A stretch of 64,000 nucleotides of DNA from CAYMPW01 sp964392725 (GCA_964392725.1 CAYMPW010000003.1:11490-75489), one strand, 5' to 3'. Counted from the stretch's first letter, positions 8,352 through 17,009 are shown. A program made the numbers and translations. The notes: generated by a model from the sequence alone, not told the origin.

Positions 8352-10457
8352 ATGAAATTCGCATTTTATGGTAAAGGGGGAATTGGAAAATCAACTGTAT
8401 CTTCCAACGTTTCATCTTTTTTAGCAGACAAAGAATACAAAGTCGTGCACATAGGATGCGATCCGAAACATGATTCCACAAGACTTCTTCTAAACGGAGC
8501 AGATCCATATACAATAACTGAATACCTAGTATCTCACACAGATGATAATTCTTCGATAGAAGATGTATACAAAGTAAATAAAAACGGAGTTATGTGCTTT
8601 GAAGTCGGAGGCCCAAAACCCGGATTCGGATGCGCGGGAAGAGGAATCATCTCTGCGTTGGATTTTCTCGGAAAAAAAGGAATTGATGACAAAAGTGCGG
8701 ATATTATGATATATGATGTCTTGGGAGATGTTGTATGCGGAGGATTTGGGCTTCCGATGCGTAAAGACGTGTCGGATGGTATTTTTATAGTCATCACAGA
8801 AGAAATGATGGCGATTTATGCAGCAAACAACATCTTAAAAGGAATTGTAAATCTGAACGGAAATACACCAAAAGTATGCGGACTCATTCTAAACAAGAAA
8901 GATCCCAATAGTAAATCTTCTATGGCTCTTCGTTTTTCCAAAGCGGTAGGTATTCCAATTATAGCCACGATACCAAGAAGTCAGGAAATCGCAAAAAACG
9001 ATATGTCCGCAGACATTTTGTCTGATTCTTCATCTCCTGTATTTGTTTCCATAAATAAAATCGTAGAAATAATATCTGATTTGCAAAACGGCAATGGGGA
9101 GTTATACACACCATATCCTTTGACTGAAGATGGTATTTCAAATATAATGGCCGATAAGCCTTTACCAATCGATTCAGAATATCCGAAAGGCGCGTGTGGG
9201 TTGCATATAGGAAGCAAAAACAATTTACAGTGTGCGATGAGGTCTGTATCTTTTGCCATATCTCAGATTTCAGATGCTCAGATTGTAATCCATGGGCCTG
9301 CTAGTTGCGGATACATGGCAGATATGATGCACAACAATCACAATCTGCAGGAAATCAGAGTATCTCCGTTGATTGAAAAAAAGATTGGCAACAACATACA
9401 CTGTACAAATATCGATTCGATGTCGGCGACATTCGGTGCCACGGATTTGTTGGAAAAGAAAATTTACAATCTGATATCTAAGGGACATAAGACGATTTTT
9501 GTTCTTACGACATGCTTGTCGATAATGATCGGTGACGATGTTCGTCGTATTGTTTCAAAATTATCTTCAAAACATCCGGATGTTCATATAGAATTCATTA
9601 AAACAGATGGAAAAATGGACATAGACATAACTTCTCTTTACAAAAAAGTTTACGATATTGTAATCGATATGGTAAAAATATCTGAAATCGGTGTGAATGG
9701 TGCGGTAAACATAGTGGATCGCTCATTTTATCCATGTAATCGGGGTTGGTGCCAGAAAGATATTGAAATTTTGCTCGGAATTTTTGGATTCCATTTGGAA
9801 AAAAAGCTCTTTAACAATATTGATTTGAATGCAACAACACTATCAAAAAGCGATGTAAACATTCTTTTGAACGATAGCAGAATCGATCAGGCAATGAAAC
9901 TGAAGATGGAGAGCAAAGGTCTGAAATTCTTCCCATTGGAAATTCCAAAAGGATTCGAATCCACCGTGGAATGGATAAAAGAGATGGGAAAATTCACTAA
10001 CAATGAAGAAATAGCCCGCAAATACATAAGCGATATTACAGAAGAGTACAAAATCATCTTCGAAAAAGCTAAAAAAGAAATTCCGGGAAAATCGTTTTTG
10101 GTAGTTTTACCACCGGAGCGCGAGAGTCTTTGGATGATTGATGTTTTAAAATCAATAGATGCCAAAAAAATAGTAATAGCATATCCAAACCTGGACGATG
10201 ATGATATCAAAGTTTACGGAGAATCTCAAATCGTAATCCGGGATTTCAAAAGAAAGAAAATCTGGGATTATGTTAACGAATATGAAATCGATATGATGTT
10301 GGGTCTTTATGAATACGGTCAAAGAGATGATGTTCCGTGTGTTTCCATGCGTATCGATAGGTTGGGACATCACGCATCAATAAATTTACTATCCAATATT
10401 TTGGCGGCAAGCAAACTTCCGATAAAGGACGGATGGAGATTGGACGGTGATTGGTAA
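8352..10457 (+). CDS. NifH-NifD fusion protein, divergent nitrogenase superfamily
   Basis: 701 residues with two halves. Residues 1-250 are NifH-like: P-loop GKGGIGKST (7-15), GCDPKHDST, Cys94 in GFGCAGRG and Cys129 in DVVCGGFGLP, the two ligands of the inter-subunit 4Fe-4S cluster. Residues about 275-701 are NifD-like: Cys282 (GACGLHIGS), Cys319 (HGPASCGY) and Cys388 (TTCLSIMIGDD) match the three cluster ligands of that family. A short linker joins them. Electron-transferring reductase and catalytic subunit would thus be one chain. Its stop overlaps the start of the NifK-like gene (TAATG). Substrate unknown; F430 (CfbCD), sulfur-compound or other reductases of this superfamily are possible. 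No nifE/N/B genes are nearby. Confidence 0.88.
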   Translation: MKFAFYGKGGIGKSTVSSNVSSFLADKEYKVVHIGCDPKHDSTRLLLNGADPYTITEYLVSHTDDNSSIEDVYKVNKNGVMCFEVGGPKPGFGCAGRGIISALDFLGKKGIDDKSADIMIYDVLGDVVCGGFGLPMRKDVSDGIFIVITEEMMAIYAANNILKGIVNLNGNTPKVCGLILNKKDPNSKSSMALRFSKAVGIPIIATIPRSQEIAKNDMSADILSDSSSPVFVSINKIVEIISDLQNGNGELYTPYPLTEDGISNIMADKPLPIDSEYPKGACGLHIGSKNNLQCAMRSVSFAISQISDAQIVIHGPASCGYMADMMHNNHNLQEIRVSPLIEKKIGNNIHCTNIDSMSATFGATDLLEKKIYNLISKGHKTIFVLTTCLSIMIGDDVRRIVSKLSSKHPDVHIEFIKTDGKMDIDITSLYKKVYDIVIDMVKISEIGVNGAVNIVDRSFYPCNRGWCQKDIEILLGIFGFHLEKKLFNNIDLNATTLSKSDVNILLNDSRIDQAMKLKMESKGLKFFPLEIPKGFESTVEWIKEMGKFTNNEEIARKYISDITEEYKIIFEKAKKEIPGKSFLVVLPPERESLWMIDVLKSIDAKKIVIAYPNLDDDDIKVYGESQIVIRDFKRKKIWDYVNEYEIDMMLGLYEYGQRDDVPCVSMRIDRLGHHASINLLSNILAASKLPIKDGWRLDGDW

Positions 10458-11710
10458 TGAATGTTAATCCCGATGGTTTTATGGGTGCATCTATGGCAAT
10501 CGAAGGAATATCCGATGCATGCGTAGTTCTTCACGGACCAAACGGTTGTAAAAGACGCGTGAGATGTTTTTCAAATAAAACCTGTCCCCGTGCCGTTCCT
10601 CTGGATCATCTGAAATTCAGTGCGGATGCATACGATCAATCGTCAAGAATACCCGGTTCGGAACTTGATACAATGGATGCAATTTACGGTTCTATGGACA
10701 AATTAGCATTGGTTTTGGATGACGTTGAAAAAAACGATGATGCTTTGATTGCAATCCTGACATCTCCTGGTTTTTCGTTAATCGGAGAAGATTACAATAG
10801 AATAATCAATAAAAGAGTCTCCCCCGATAGAATTATGACTCTGGATACAGGATTGTATTCAAAGTATTTCGGAGAAGGTTGGGATTCCACGATTGTCAGA
10901 GTCTTAGAGCATCTTTCTCCCGAAAAGAAAGAAACAATTCCACACACCGTGAATCTATTGGGAACAAATATTCTGAGCAAAGATTGGAAATATGCAATAT
11001 CCGAAATCACGAAGATGCTGAATTTAATCGGAATCGATGTTATTTCGATGCCCGGAGCAGGCTCTTCTATATCAGATTTAAAAAATTCAATCAATGCAGA
11101 AAAAAATATTTTGATTTGTCCCGAGATGGGATCGCAAATATCCCAATATTATGAATCAAAATTCGGAATTCCATATCTGTCGATTTCTGAATCGCCCATT
11201 GGATTTGATGGTATTTTGAATTTCTTTGTTAAAATATCCGAATTCATGGGTGTATCTGCAGACCCTGTCATAAATCAAATATCTGATACAAGAAAAGAAG
11301 TGTACGGAAAATTAATCGCATCCAGAGATTCATCCAGAGTAAGAGGAAGAACTTTCGCGATTTCCGGATTTAGATCGGATATAACTCCACTGACAAAATG
11401 GCTATTTGAATATCTTTCAATGGTTCCCACATCTGTTCAGATTATTGATGATAATCACGATAATTCAGATTTGGAATCATTTTTGGAAAAAATCAACTCT
11501 TCTGGCGTACTCGGGTCGGAAATTCCTGAAGGTACGGAGTATATTTTGGCAGATGGATATTCATCATCATTGCATGAAATATCGGGGAAATGTCTGAAAG
11601 GAATACCCATAAGATATCCGTACCGTGGTATCGACATCATGCCCCATCCGGTTTGGGGACTCACAGGTGCAAAAAATATTCTCGATTTGATTTTTAACGT
11701 CTGGTGTTGA
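10457..11710 (+). CDS. NifK-like nitrogenase component 1 subunit, cysteine-poor
   Basis: 417 residues; ATG at 10457 is used because it overlaps the preceding stop and removes a weak TTG two codons earlier. Pattern of nitrogenase component 1: VNPDGFMGASMAIEGI, HGPNGCKRR (Cys31), TSPGFSLIGED. Of the three cysteines usual in a cluster-binding subunit only Cys31 is in place; the first position has no cysteine and the third reads SPGF. Cys37 and Cys43 lie nearby. With three cysteines from the fused NifD half this suggests one asymmetric cluster per heterodimer, similar in plan to dark-operative protochlorophyllide reductase. No P-loop. Same operon as the fusion gene. Confidence 0.8.
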   Translation: MNVNPDGFMGASMAIEGISDACVVLHGPNGCKRRVRCFSNKTCPRAVPLDHLKFSADAYDQSSRIPGSELDTMDAIYGSMDKLALVLDDVEKNDDALIAILTSPGFSLIGEDYNRIINKRVSPDRIMTLDTGLYSKYFGEGWDSTIVRVLEHLSPEKKETIPHTVNLLGTNILSKDWKYAISEITKMLNLIGIDVISMPGAGSSISDLKNSINAEKNILICPEMGSQISQYYESKFGIPYLSISESPIGFDGILNFFVKISEFMGVSADPVINQISDTRKEVYGKLIASRDSSRVRGRTFAISGFRSDITPLTKWLFEYLSMVPTSVQIIDDNHDNSDLESFLEKINSSGVLGSEIPEGTEYILADGYSSSLHEISGKCLKGIPIRYPYRGIDIMPHPVWGLTGAKNILDLIFNVWC

Positions 11711-11793
11711 TGCAAAATTCATCAAATTCTAATTTTTTCTACGATTTTTCATTATGACAATCAATATATACCCAGGTGGATGTAATACGTTCG

Positions 11794-12849
11794 ATGTCTG
11801 GAGAGCTGAAAGAAGACTCGGTCTTGATATCCGATCAGAAAGAAGGTTGTCAACTGTACAACAAGGGTAATTTTGGTTATCCTGTAAAAGGTGGCGGTCT
11901 TGATCTAGATTTGATAGAAGCAACGTACCTCTTGGAAGGAAAGAGACTTGAGGTAACTGAGAATAAAAACGAAGTAACTTTTGAACAAATGTTTAAGCAT
12001 GCATCTGCACAGATGGAAGGCTTTGACATTAAGTACATGGTATATCGCGATATGAGAGAACGCGGTTTTGTTGTAAAATCCGAAACCGGTAGTTTCGATA
12101 TGTCTGTATTTCCAAGAGGGATGAAACTAAGTAATTCTCGCCCAATTTATCTAATTCGTGCAGTGTCCGAAAGAACAACCGTGGATATTTCCACATTCTC
12201 AAGCGAAGTCTCTGAAACCGAGAAAAAAGGAAAGGAACTTCTCTACGGGGTTGTAGACGAAGAAGGAGACATTACATATTACAATATGTCCACACGCACT
12301 CCTGAAGGATTTATAGAATCTTCAAAACCCGAAAAGGCAGTTGTTGGAACTTTGATTCGCGATCGCGTGTTCATTTTTTCACCCGAAGAAGGAGAATCCC
12401 TCTACGAAGCCGGGTTCTTTGGAAAAAAAGTGAAAAATGTTTTGCAACTTTCAATAATCGAAAGCTGTTATCTTGTGAAGAACAATTATCTCACAGTGAA
12501 CAGCATCGAAACCGGAAAAGAAATGACTTTGGCAAAACTCATAAAATTCGGAGAAAAATCCCAGGATGAGTTTGCATTGAGGTTAGCGGCATACGAAGAT
12601 CTGAAAAGTAAAAATCTCGTAGTGAAAACCGGATTCAAATACGGAACACACTTCAGAGTTTACGAAAAATCTCCCGATGATTGTCACGCAAGATATCTGG
12701 TTCACGCAGTTACTATGGCTAACAAATCGATGTGGCCTGAAATTTCAAGAACCGTCAGATTATCAAGTGGCGTAAAGAAAGAGATTTTATTCTGTCGCAT
12801 CGGAGAAGATGTTACAGAATATTTGGAATTCAAATGGTTTAGACCTTAA
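11794..12849 (+). CDS. endA: tRNA splicing endonuclease, two-repeat form
   Basis: 351 residues, the long archaeal form in which a degenerate and a catalytic repeat are fused. The C-terminal repeat holds the catalytic triad: Tyr in FRVYEKSP, His in CHARYLVHAV and Lys in GVKKEILF. The N-terminal repeat (about 1-165) has the same fold without the triad. It removes introns from tRNA and rRNA precursors. Start: ATG 11794 lies about 27 bases after a TATA element (AATATATA, about 11763), so a leaderless message fits; GTG 11776 in frame is the alternative. The tail overlaps the convergent regulator by 11 bases. Confidence 0.93.
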   Translation: MSGELKEDSVLISDQKEGCQLYNKGNFGYPVKGGGLDLDLIEATYLLEGKRLEVTENKNEVTFEQMFKHASAQMEGFDIKYMVYRDMRERGFVVKSETGSFDMSVFPRGMKLSNSRPIYLIRAVSERTTVDISTFSSEVSETEKKGKELLYGVVDEEGDITYYNMSTRTPEGFIESSKPEKAVVGTLIRDRVFIFSPEEGESLYEAGFFGKKVKNVLQLSIIESCYLVKNNYLTVNSIETGKEMTLAKLIKFGEKSQDEFALRLAAYEDLKSKNLVVKTGFKYGTHFRVYEKSPDDCHARYLVHAVTMANKSMWPEISRTVRLSSGVKKEILFCRIGEDVTEYLEFKWFRP

Positions 12850-13168
12850 TCAAGGAATCTACGAATCTTTTGAGATCTTTAATGTGACTGTTGTTCAAGA
12901 AATAAACATGGTCCGTTCCGGACCTTCTTGAACAAATAAGTCCTGCCTTTTTCAATATTTTTAAAGAATTCAAAGTTTCTTTTTCGGACAAACCGAAAGC
13001 ACCGTCCGGAAACGGAGTTTGAAGTTCTTCTTTTTCCAAACCGCGGATAACCGTAAGTGCATTTTTATCCGAAAGTGCAACAAACATTTCATAAATCGGA
13101 TCTTCACAAAACGTAGACATTGGATTTCTACACAAGCAGATATGTTTGCTCAAACCTTCTTCACTCAT
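12839..13168 (-). CDS. Winged-helix transcriptional regulator (ArsR-like)
   Basis: 109 residues. Helices and wing at about 28-100: EMFVALSDKNALTVIRGL, GLSEKETLNSLKILKKAGLI, then the wing DHVYFLN. The N-terminus has two cysteines (KHICLCRN) and one more further on, which might bind metal or sense redox. ATG 13168 is preferred to the ATG two codons earlier because it sits about 23 bases after TTTATATT. Target unknown; the nearest genes are endA (convergent) and TFB. Confidence 0.65.
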   Translation of the reverse strand: MSEEGLSKHICLCRNPMSTFCEDPIYEMFVALSDKNALTVIRGLEKEELQTPFPDGAFGLSEKETLNSLKILKKAGLICSRRSGTDHVYFLNNSHIKDLKRFVDSLIKV

Positions 13169-13214
13169 AATCATGTATGATGACAGGAATATAAAATTGG
13201 ATTGGAAATGTGAT

Positions 13215-13239
13215 AAAAAGAAACCCGGCCGAAGCCGGG
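13215..13239 (-). terminator. Terminator of the gar1-TFB operon
   Basis: Read on the - strand: CCCGGC, TTCG loop, GCCGGG, then TTTCTTTTT. It begins eight bases past the TFB stop. Confidence 0.8.
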
Positions 13240-13246
13240 AATATGT

Positions 13247-14179
13247 TTAGAGCTGAATTTCAATACCGAGCTTCTCTGTAAGCTCTTTGTATCTGTTTCT
13301 GATTGTAACTTCCGTTACACCTGCAACATCTGCAACTTCTCTCTGTGTTCTGCGCTCGTTGCACAAAATGGATGAAATGTAGATTGCTGCTGCTGCAACA
13401 CCTGTTGGACCGCGTCCCGATGTAAGTTCTTTCTCGGAAGCATCTTTCAAGATATCTGCAGCTTTGCTCTGTACTTCTCCACTGAGTTTAAGTTCAGAAC
13501 AGAATCTCTGAACGTAATCCTGTGGTTTTGTAGGCATAAGTTTCAATTTGAGTTCACGGGTCATGAAACGGTACGTACGACCGATTTCTTTCCTTCCGAC
13601 TCTGCTTGATCCTGCAACTTCGTCCAATGTTCTGGGAACACCGCACTGTCTGCATGCTGCATAAAGTGAAGCTGCTACGACTCCTTCGATAGATCTTCCT
13701 CTAATCAGATTTTTGTTAACAGCTTTTCTGTAAATCATAGCTGCTGTTTCTCTGACATTTCTGGGAAGTCCCATTGCAGAAGCCATTCTGTCAAGTTCTG
13801 ATAAAGCAAATGCAAGGTTTCTTTCCGTTGCGTTGGACACACGGATTCTTCTCTGCCATTTTCTAAGCCTGTAAAGCTGGGCTCTGTTCCTTGTAGGAAT
13901 ACTTTTACCGTAACTGTCCTTGTTTTTCCAGGAAATTTCGGTTGAAAGACCCTTGTCGTGGATTGTGTAGGTCATAGGAGCACCGGTACGGGCTCTCTTC
14001 TCACCCTGTTCAACATCAAAAGCTCTCCATTCGGGACCCTGATCGATGAACTGGTCATCTAAAACCAGACCACAATCTTCACAAAGAAGTTCTCCGCGTT
14101 CGTAATCACGTACAAGGTGACGACTTCCGCATTCGGGGCACACATTAATTTCTTCTGTACCTTCTCTTACCTTTGCCAT
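13247..14179 (-). CDS. tfb: Transcription initiation factor IIB
   Basis: 310 residues. N-terminal zinc ribbon CPEC...CEDC (residues about 13-35), B-finger/linker with PEWRAFD, then two cyclin-like repeats (about 120-205 and 215-305) with the C-terminal helix-turn-helix TQREVADVAGVTEVTIRNR that reads the BRE. The start MAKVREGT follows a GGGAGAG ribosome binding site; the upstream in-frame start would lie inside gar1. The gene overlaps the gar1 3' end by 35 bases, so both are co-transcribed. Confidence 0.97.
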   Translation of the reverse strand: MAKVREGTEEINVCPECGSRHLVRDYERGELLCEDCGLVLDDQFIDQGPEWRAFDVEQGEKRARTGAPMTYTIHDKGLSTEISWKNKDSYGKSIPTRNRAQLYRLRKWQRRIRVSNATERNLAFALSELDRMASAMGLPRNVRETAAMIYRKAVNKNLIRGRSIEGVVAASLYAACRQCGVPRTLDEVAGSSRVGRKEIGRTYRFMTRELKLKLMPTKPQDYVQRFCSELKLSGEVQSKAADILKDASEKELTSGRGPTGVAAAAIYISSILCNERRTQREVADVAGVTEVTIRNRYKELTEKLGIEIQL

Positions 14180-14414
14180 TTGAGATCTCTCCCTCGAAGT
14201 ATAATTTTTTACCGACCAATCCTGAGATTCTCGATTTATCATCAGGTATTACAGAAGTGTATGGTTCATCAACGGGTCCAAAGACTCTTTTGACTTTTCC
14301 GATTCTAACCTGACGCGAATCAAAAACAGAGTCTCCAGTGTTTGGAAGAGCAGGTCCTTTGGAGATAATTTTCCCATCAAAACCAATTTCCTCAACCGTT
14401 CCCAAAAAATCCAT
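14145..14414 (-). CDS. gar1: H/ACA ribonucleoprotein subunit Gar1
   Basis: 89 residues from MDFLGTVEEIG, six-stranded barrel pattern with GDSVFDSRQVRIGKVKRVFGPVD-type core. Gar1 binds Cbf5 in the H/ACA pseudouridylation complex. GAGGTTG precedes the ATG; a TATA stretch (TATATATC on the - strand) lies about 26 bases upstream. Next to TFB as in many Euryarchaeota. Confidence 0.88.
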   Translation of the reverse strand: MDFLGTVEEIGFDGKIISKGPALPNTGDSVFDSRQVRIGKVKRVFGPVDEPYTSVIPDDKSRISGLVGKKLYFEGEISNGKGKRRYRRN

Positions 14415-14528
14415 GTATTCAACCTCATGGTCGATAGATATATACAATCTATGAGGCAATGTAAACATATATGATATTTAAGTATTTGGATAGGCTTTAA
14501 TTATAAATAAACTCTAGTATATATTTTA

Positions 14529-14549
14529 ATTGGATGTGGTCCATCCAAT
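14529..14549. promoter_or_regulatory. Palindrome ATTGGAT-N7-ATCCAAT next to a TATA box
   Basis: Perfect seven-base arms, immediately upstream of TTTTATATAA (about 14551-14560), in the promoter of the small membrane protein at 14636. Being just upstream of the TATA box, it could serve an activator or a repressor that blocks TBP/TFB. It shares its arms with the site at 17010-17030, and six of the seven arm bases with the one at 8313-8331. Confidence 0.5.
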
Positions 14550-14635
14550 GTTTTATATAAACTATTTCATAAAAGAGTTATATATAGATAATCCTCTTAT
14601 CACCATAATAATTACACATACTGGAGGTAAAAAAT

Positions 14636-14950
14636 ATGGTTTGGGATTGGATGTCATTCTTAACAATCATTTTGGTAATTTTCTCGATTGTCATGATGGT
14701 TGCAGGAGGTTTCTCCGCGTATTTCGGTAACGGTAAGAGCAAAGCTGCAGGTGCAGGTCTTCTCGTTGTCGGACTCGTAATTTTCGTAGCGTGGATCTAC
14801 CTTGTATTGTTCAGTAACATTGCACCTTTCTACATGGGTGCAGACGCATTTTGGGATATGATTTACAACGTGCTTATCAGTCTTGTCGGCGTACTCGTCG
14901 GCGCACTCGCCGCTGTTGGTATATTCCTTGTGATTGTACTGAAATGTTAA
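14636..14950 (+). CDS. Small three-helix membrane protein, unknown function
   Basis: 104 residues, not recognised. Three hydrophobic segments at about 7-31, 38-60 and 78-101, separated by short polar turns (FGNGKSKAAG; APFYMGADAF). No signal cleavage motif. A good ribosome binding site (TGGAGG) stands nine bases before ATG, a TATA box and a palindrome are upstream, and a strong terminator follows, so it is a well-expressed single-gene unit. An accessory subunit of a membrane complex is possible but unproved. Confidence 0.7.
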   Translation: MVWDWMSFLTIILVIFSIVMMVAGGFSAYFGNGKSKAAGAGLLVVGLVIFVAWIYLVLFSNIAPFYMGADAFWDMIYNVLISLVGVLVGALAAVGIFLVIVLKC

Positions 14951-14958
14951 ACTCAAAA

Positions 14959-14992
14959 CCTGGGGGATACATCCCCCGGTCAAACAATTTTT
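14959..14992 (+). terminator. Terminator after the small membrane protein
   Basis: Hairpin with arms GGGGGAT / ATCCCCC, extended by a CC/GG clamp, followed by an A/T-rich stretch ending in TTTTT. Confidence 0.75.
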
Positions 14993-15030
14993 CCGCTTAA
15001 TTTATATCCTATTATTCTGTCGCTCTTTTG

Positions 15031-15507
15031 ATGCCTAAAGTTTTCATCATCATGGGGAGTAAGAGCGATTTGCCTGTAGTCGAAAAGGCTACGGCACTTT
15101 TGAAGAAATTCGAGATTGATTACAGTGTAGCTGTAGCGTCTGCACACAGAACCCCACACAGAGTTGAGGAATTGGTTACAGGAACTGATGCAAAAGTCTT
15201 CATCGGAGTTGCCGGAATGTCCGCAGCTCTTCCCGGAGTTATTGCATCTTTCACAACAAAACCCGTAATCGGAGTACCCGTAAGCGGTAAGATGGAATTG
15301 GATGCACTTCTTTCCGTCGTACAGATGCCGCCCGGAATACCCGTTGCAGCAGTTGGTTTGGATCGCGGAGATAATGCCGCAATCCTTGCAGCTGAGATAC
15401 TTTCAGTTTGTGATTCCGATATCGAAACAAAACTCGCCGATTACAGAAAAGAAATGGCAGATAAAGTAATCCAGGACTCCGAGAAGGTGAATTCAGATGG
15501 ATGTTAA
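15031..15507 (+). CDS. purE: Phosphoribosylaminoimidazole carboxylase, PurE
   Basis: 158 residues. PurE motifs: MGSKSDLPV (nucleotide loop), SAHRTPHR with the catalytic histidine, and GVAGMSAALPG. Interconverts AIR/N5-CAIR and CAIR in purine synthesis. ATG 15031 sits about 25 bases after TTTATATCC, consistent with a leaderless transcript; a TTG codon just before it is unlikely. It overlaps guaA subunit B by 11 bases, forming a purine operon. Confidence 0.94.
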   Translation: MPKVFIIMGSKSDLPVVEKATALLKKFEIDYSVAVASAHRTPHRVEELVTGTDAKVFIGVAGMSAALPGVIASFTTKPVIGVPVSGKMELDALLSVVQMPPGIPVAAVGLDRGDNAAILAAEILSVCDSDIETKLADYRKEMADKVIQDSEKVNSDGC

Positions 15508-16441
15508 AAATTTCGTTGATGTTAGTATTGAGCAGATTCGTAAACAGGTCGGAGACGGTAAAGCAATCATCGCGTGCTCCGGCGGAGTCGACAGCATGGT
15601 ATCCGCAGTTTTGACAAGCAAAGCAATCGGAGAAAATCTTTTGGCAGTTTACGTAGACAGCGGACTCATGAGAAAAGGAGAAACCGATGAAGTTCGCGAT
15701 ATGCTCGAAGACATGGGCGTCAATTACAAAATCCTCGATGCAGCAGAAGATTTCTTCGGAGCTCTTAAAGGAATAGAAGATCCTGAAGCAAAAAGGAAAG
15801 CTGTCGGTGAGAAATTCATCAGACTTTTTGAAAAAGAAGCAATTGTTTTCGGAGCAAAATATCTTGTTCAGGGTACAATAGCACCTGATGTTATTGAAAG
15901 TAACAACAATGGAAAGACAATCAAATCCCACCACAATGTGGGAGGTCTCCCCAAAGATATGAACATGACACTTGTAGAACCTCTTATCGATCTTTACAAA
16001 GAAGATGTAAGGGAAATCGCAAGATTCCTCGAAGTCAAATCCTCGGAAAGACAACCTTTCCCTGGACCCGCACTTTCCGTAAGATGTCTCGGTGAAGTTA
16101 CTCCCGACAAGATTGCTGTTGTTCGCGAAGCATGTTATATCGTCGAAGATGAAATTCAGACTGCAGCCAAAAATGGAGAAATGGATCTTCCTTGGCAATA
16201 TTTTGCAGTTCTTCTTCCTTCAAGGTCTGTCGGAATGCAGGGAAGTTCAAGGGCATACGGAAGAACAATTGTTGTCCGTGCAGTAAATTCTTCTAATGGA
16301 ATGACAGCGGAATACGCAAAAATCCCACTCGAAGTACTCGATAGGATCTCCAAGCGTATTACTTTAACAATGTCTGATACCGTAAACCGTGTTGTATTCG
16401 ATATAACAGACAAGCCCCCATCCACAATAGAATGGGAATAA
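15497..16441 (+). CDS. guaAB: GMP synthase, ATP-pyrophosphatase subunit B
   Basis: 314 residues. PP-loop ACSGGVDSMVS at about 27-37 adenylates XMP; the C-terminal part (about 185-314) is the GMP synthase dimerisation domain, with LPSRSVGMQGSSR-type substrate loop and the family-typical end KPPSTIEWE. In archaea the glutaminase is a separate protein; it is not seen in this window. Ribosome binding site GAGAAGG lies in the purE end. Followed by a terminator. Confidence 0.96.
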   Translation: MDVKNFVDVSIEQIRKQVGDGKAIIACSGGVDSMVSAVLTSKAIGENLLAVYVDSGLMRKGETDEVRDMLEDMGVNYKILDAAEDFFGALKGIEDPEAKRKAVGEKFIRLFEKEAIVFGAKYLVQGTIAPDVIESNNNGKTIKSHHNVGGLPKDMNMTLVEPLIDLYKEDVREIARFLEVKSSERQPFPGPALSVRCLGEVTPDKIAVVREACYIVEDEIQTAAKNGEMDLPWQYFAVLLPSRSVGMQGSSRAYGRTIVVRAVNSSNGMTAEYAKIPLEVLDRISKRITLTMSDTVNRVVFDITDKPPSTIEWE

Positions 16442-16448
16442 ACAATTC

Positions 16449-16469
16449 GGGGTTAAACCCCATTTTTTT
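16449..16469 (+). terminator. Terminator of purE-guaAB
   Basis: GGGGTTAAACCCC followed by ATTTTTTT, eight bases past the guaAB stop. Confidence 0.8.
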
Positions 16470-16500
16470 AAAAAGGTGAATATCGGGAGTAAAACTCCCG
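16470..16500 (-). terminator. Terminator of the UPF0147 operon
   Basis: On the - strand CGGGAGT-TTT-ACTCCCG, then a spacer and TTTTT at 16474-16470. It starts seven bases past the UPF0147 stop and stands back to back with the guaAB terminator. Confidence 0.7.
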
Positions 16501-16506
16501 GTAAAT

Positions 16507-16770
16507 TCACATTGATTCGTTGTTCAACATTTCAAGCTGGCTGATGATACTCCAAATGAGTGTTCTGCCGTGCATAGGAATGTTGGGATCGTTTGCAAGA
16601 TCGTCCAAAATGATAATCGCGCTAGTTGCACGAACATCCATGGCGTCTTTTGTATCAAGAAGTCTTGCTTTGGCATCATTCGCACCTTTTCTTATGTTTC
16701 TAGGTACGGATGTATCCTCTGCAAGGTTATCCAATACATCTGTAATTTGTTTTACTTTGTCGTTTGCCAT
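16507..16770 (-). CDS. UPF0147 family protein
   Basis: 87 residues, all helical, from MANDKVKQITDVLDNLAED. Typical family motifs: NIRKGANDAKARL and VRATSAIIILDDLANDPNIP. Small archaeal proteins of unknown role. An ATG 14 codons upstream is in frame but would overlap the preceding small gene. Second gene of a two-gene operon. Confidence 0.85.
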   Translation of the reverse strand: MANDKVKQITDVLDNLAEDTSVPRNIRKGANDAKARLLDTKDAMDVRATSAIIILDDLANDPNIPMHGRTLIWSIISQLEMLNNESM

Positions 16771-16780
16771 ACAAAACACT

Positions 16781-16945
16781 TCAGAGTGACTCGAATTCTT
16801 CCTGGAGATCAATTACAAGCTGTTCGAGGACTTCTTCGAAATTAGCGGATTTATATTCTCTAACTCCGCCGAGGTCGCTCTGAATTTTTGCTACAAAATC
16901 GTTGTTTTCTTTAATGAGTTCTACGTTGCACAAAACCTCTTCCAT
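16781..16945 (-). CDS. 54-residue acidic small protein upstream of UPF0147
   Basis: Starts MEEVLCNVELIKENND and ends EEFESL. Predominantly helical and acidic, no membrane segment or cysteine pair. Ten bases separate its stop from the UPF0147 ATG. It is preceded by GGTGG and by a TATA element GGATTATATATC at about 16984-16995, so a real promoter drives it. Function unknown. Confidence 0.65.
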   Translation of the reverse strand: MEEVLCNVELIKENNDFVAKIQSDLGGVREYKSANFEEVLEQLVIDLQEEFESL

Positions 16946-17009
16946 AAATACACCACCTGTGCAATAATTAAAAGTGCAACTACGTCAGATATATAATCCT
17001 TTTCTGAAT

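Noticed and set aside
8352..10457. Fusion of NifH and NifD as an artefact of a lost stop codon
   Set aside because: The linker of about 25 residues is in frame with no remnant start or ribosome binding site for a separate nifD gene, and the frame is open throughout.
8352..11710. Assignment as F430-synthesis enzymes CfbC/CfbD
   Set aside because: CfbD acts as a homodimer; here a separate D half and K-like gene exist. The possibility stays open but is not supported enough to name the genes.
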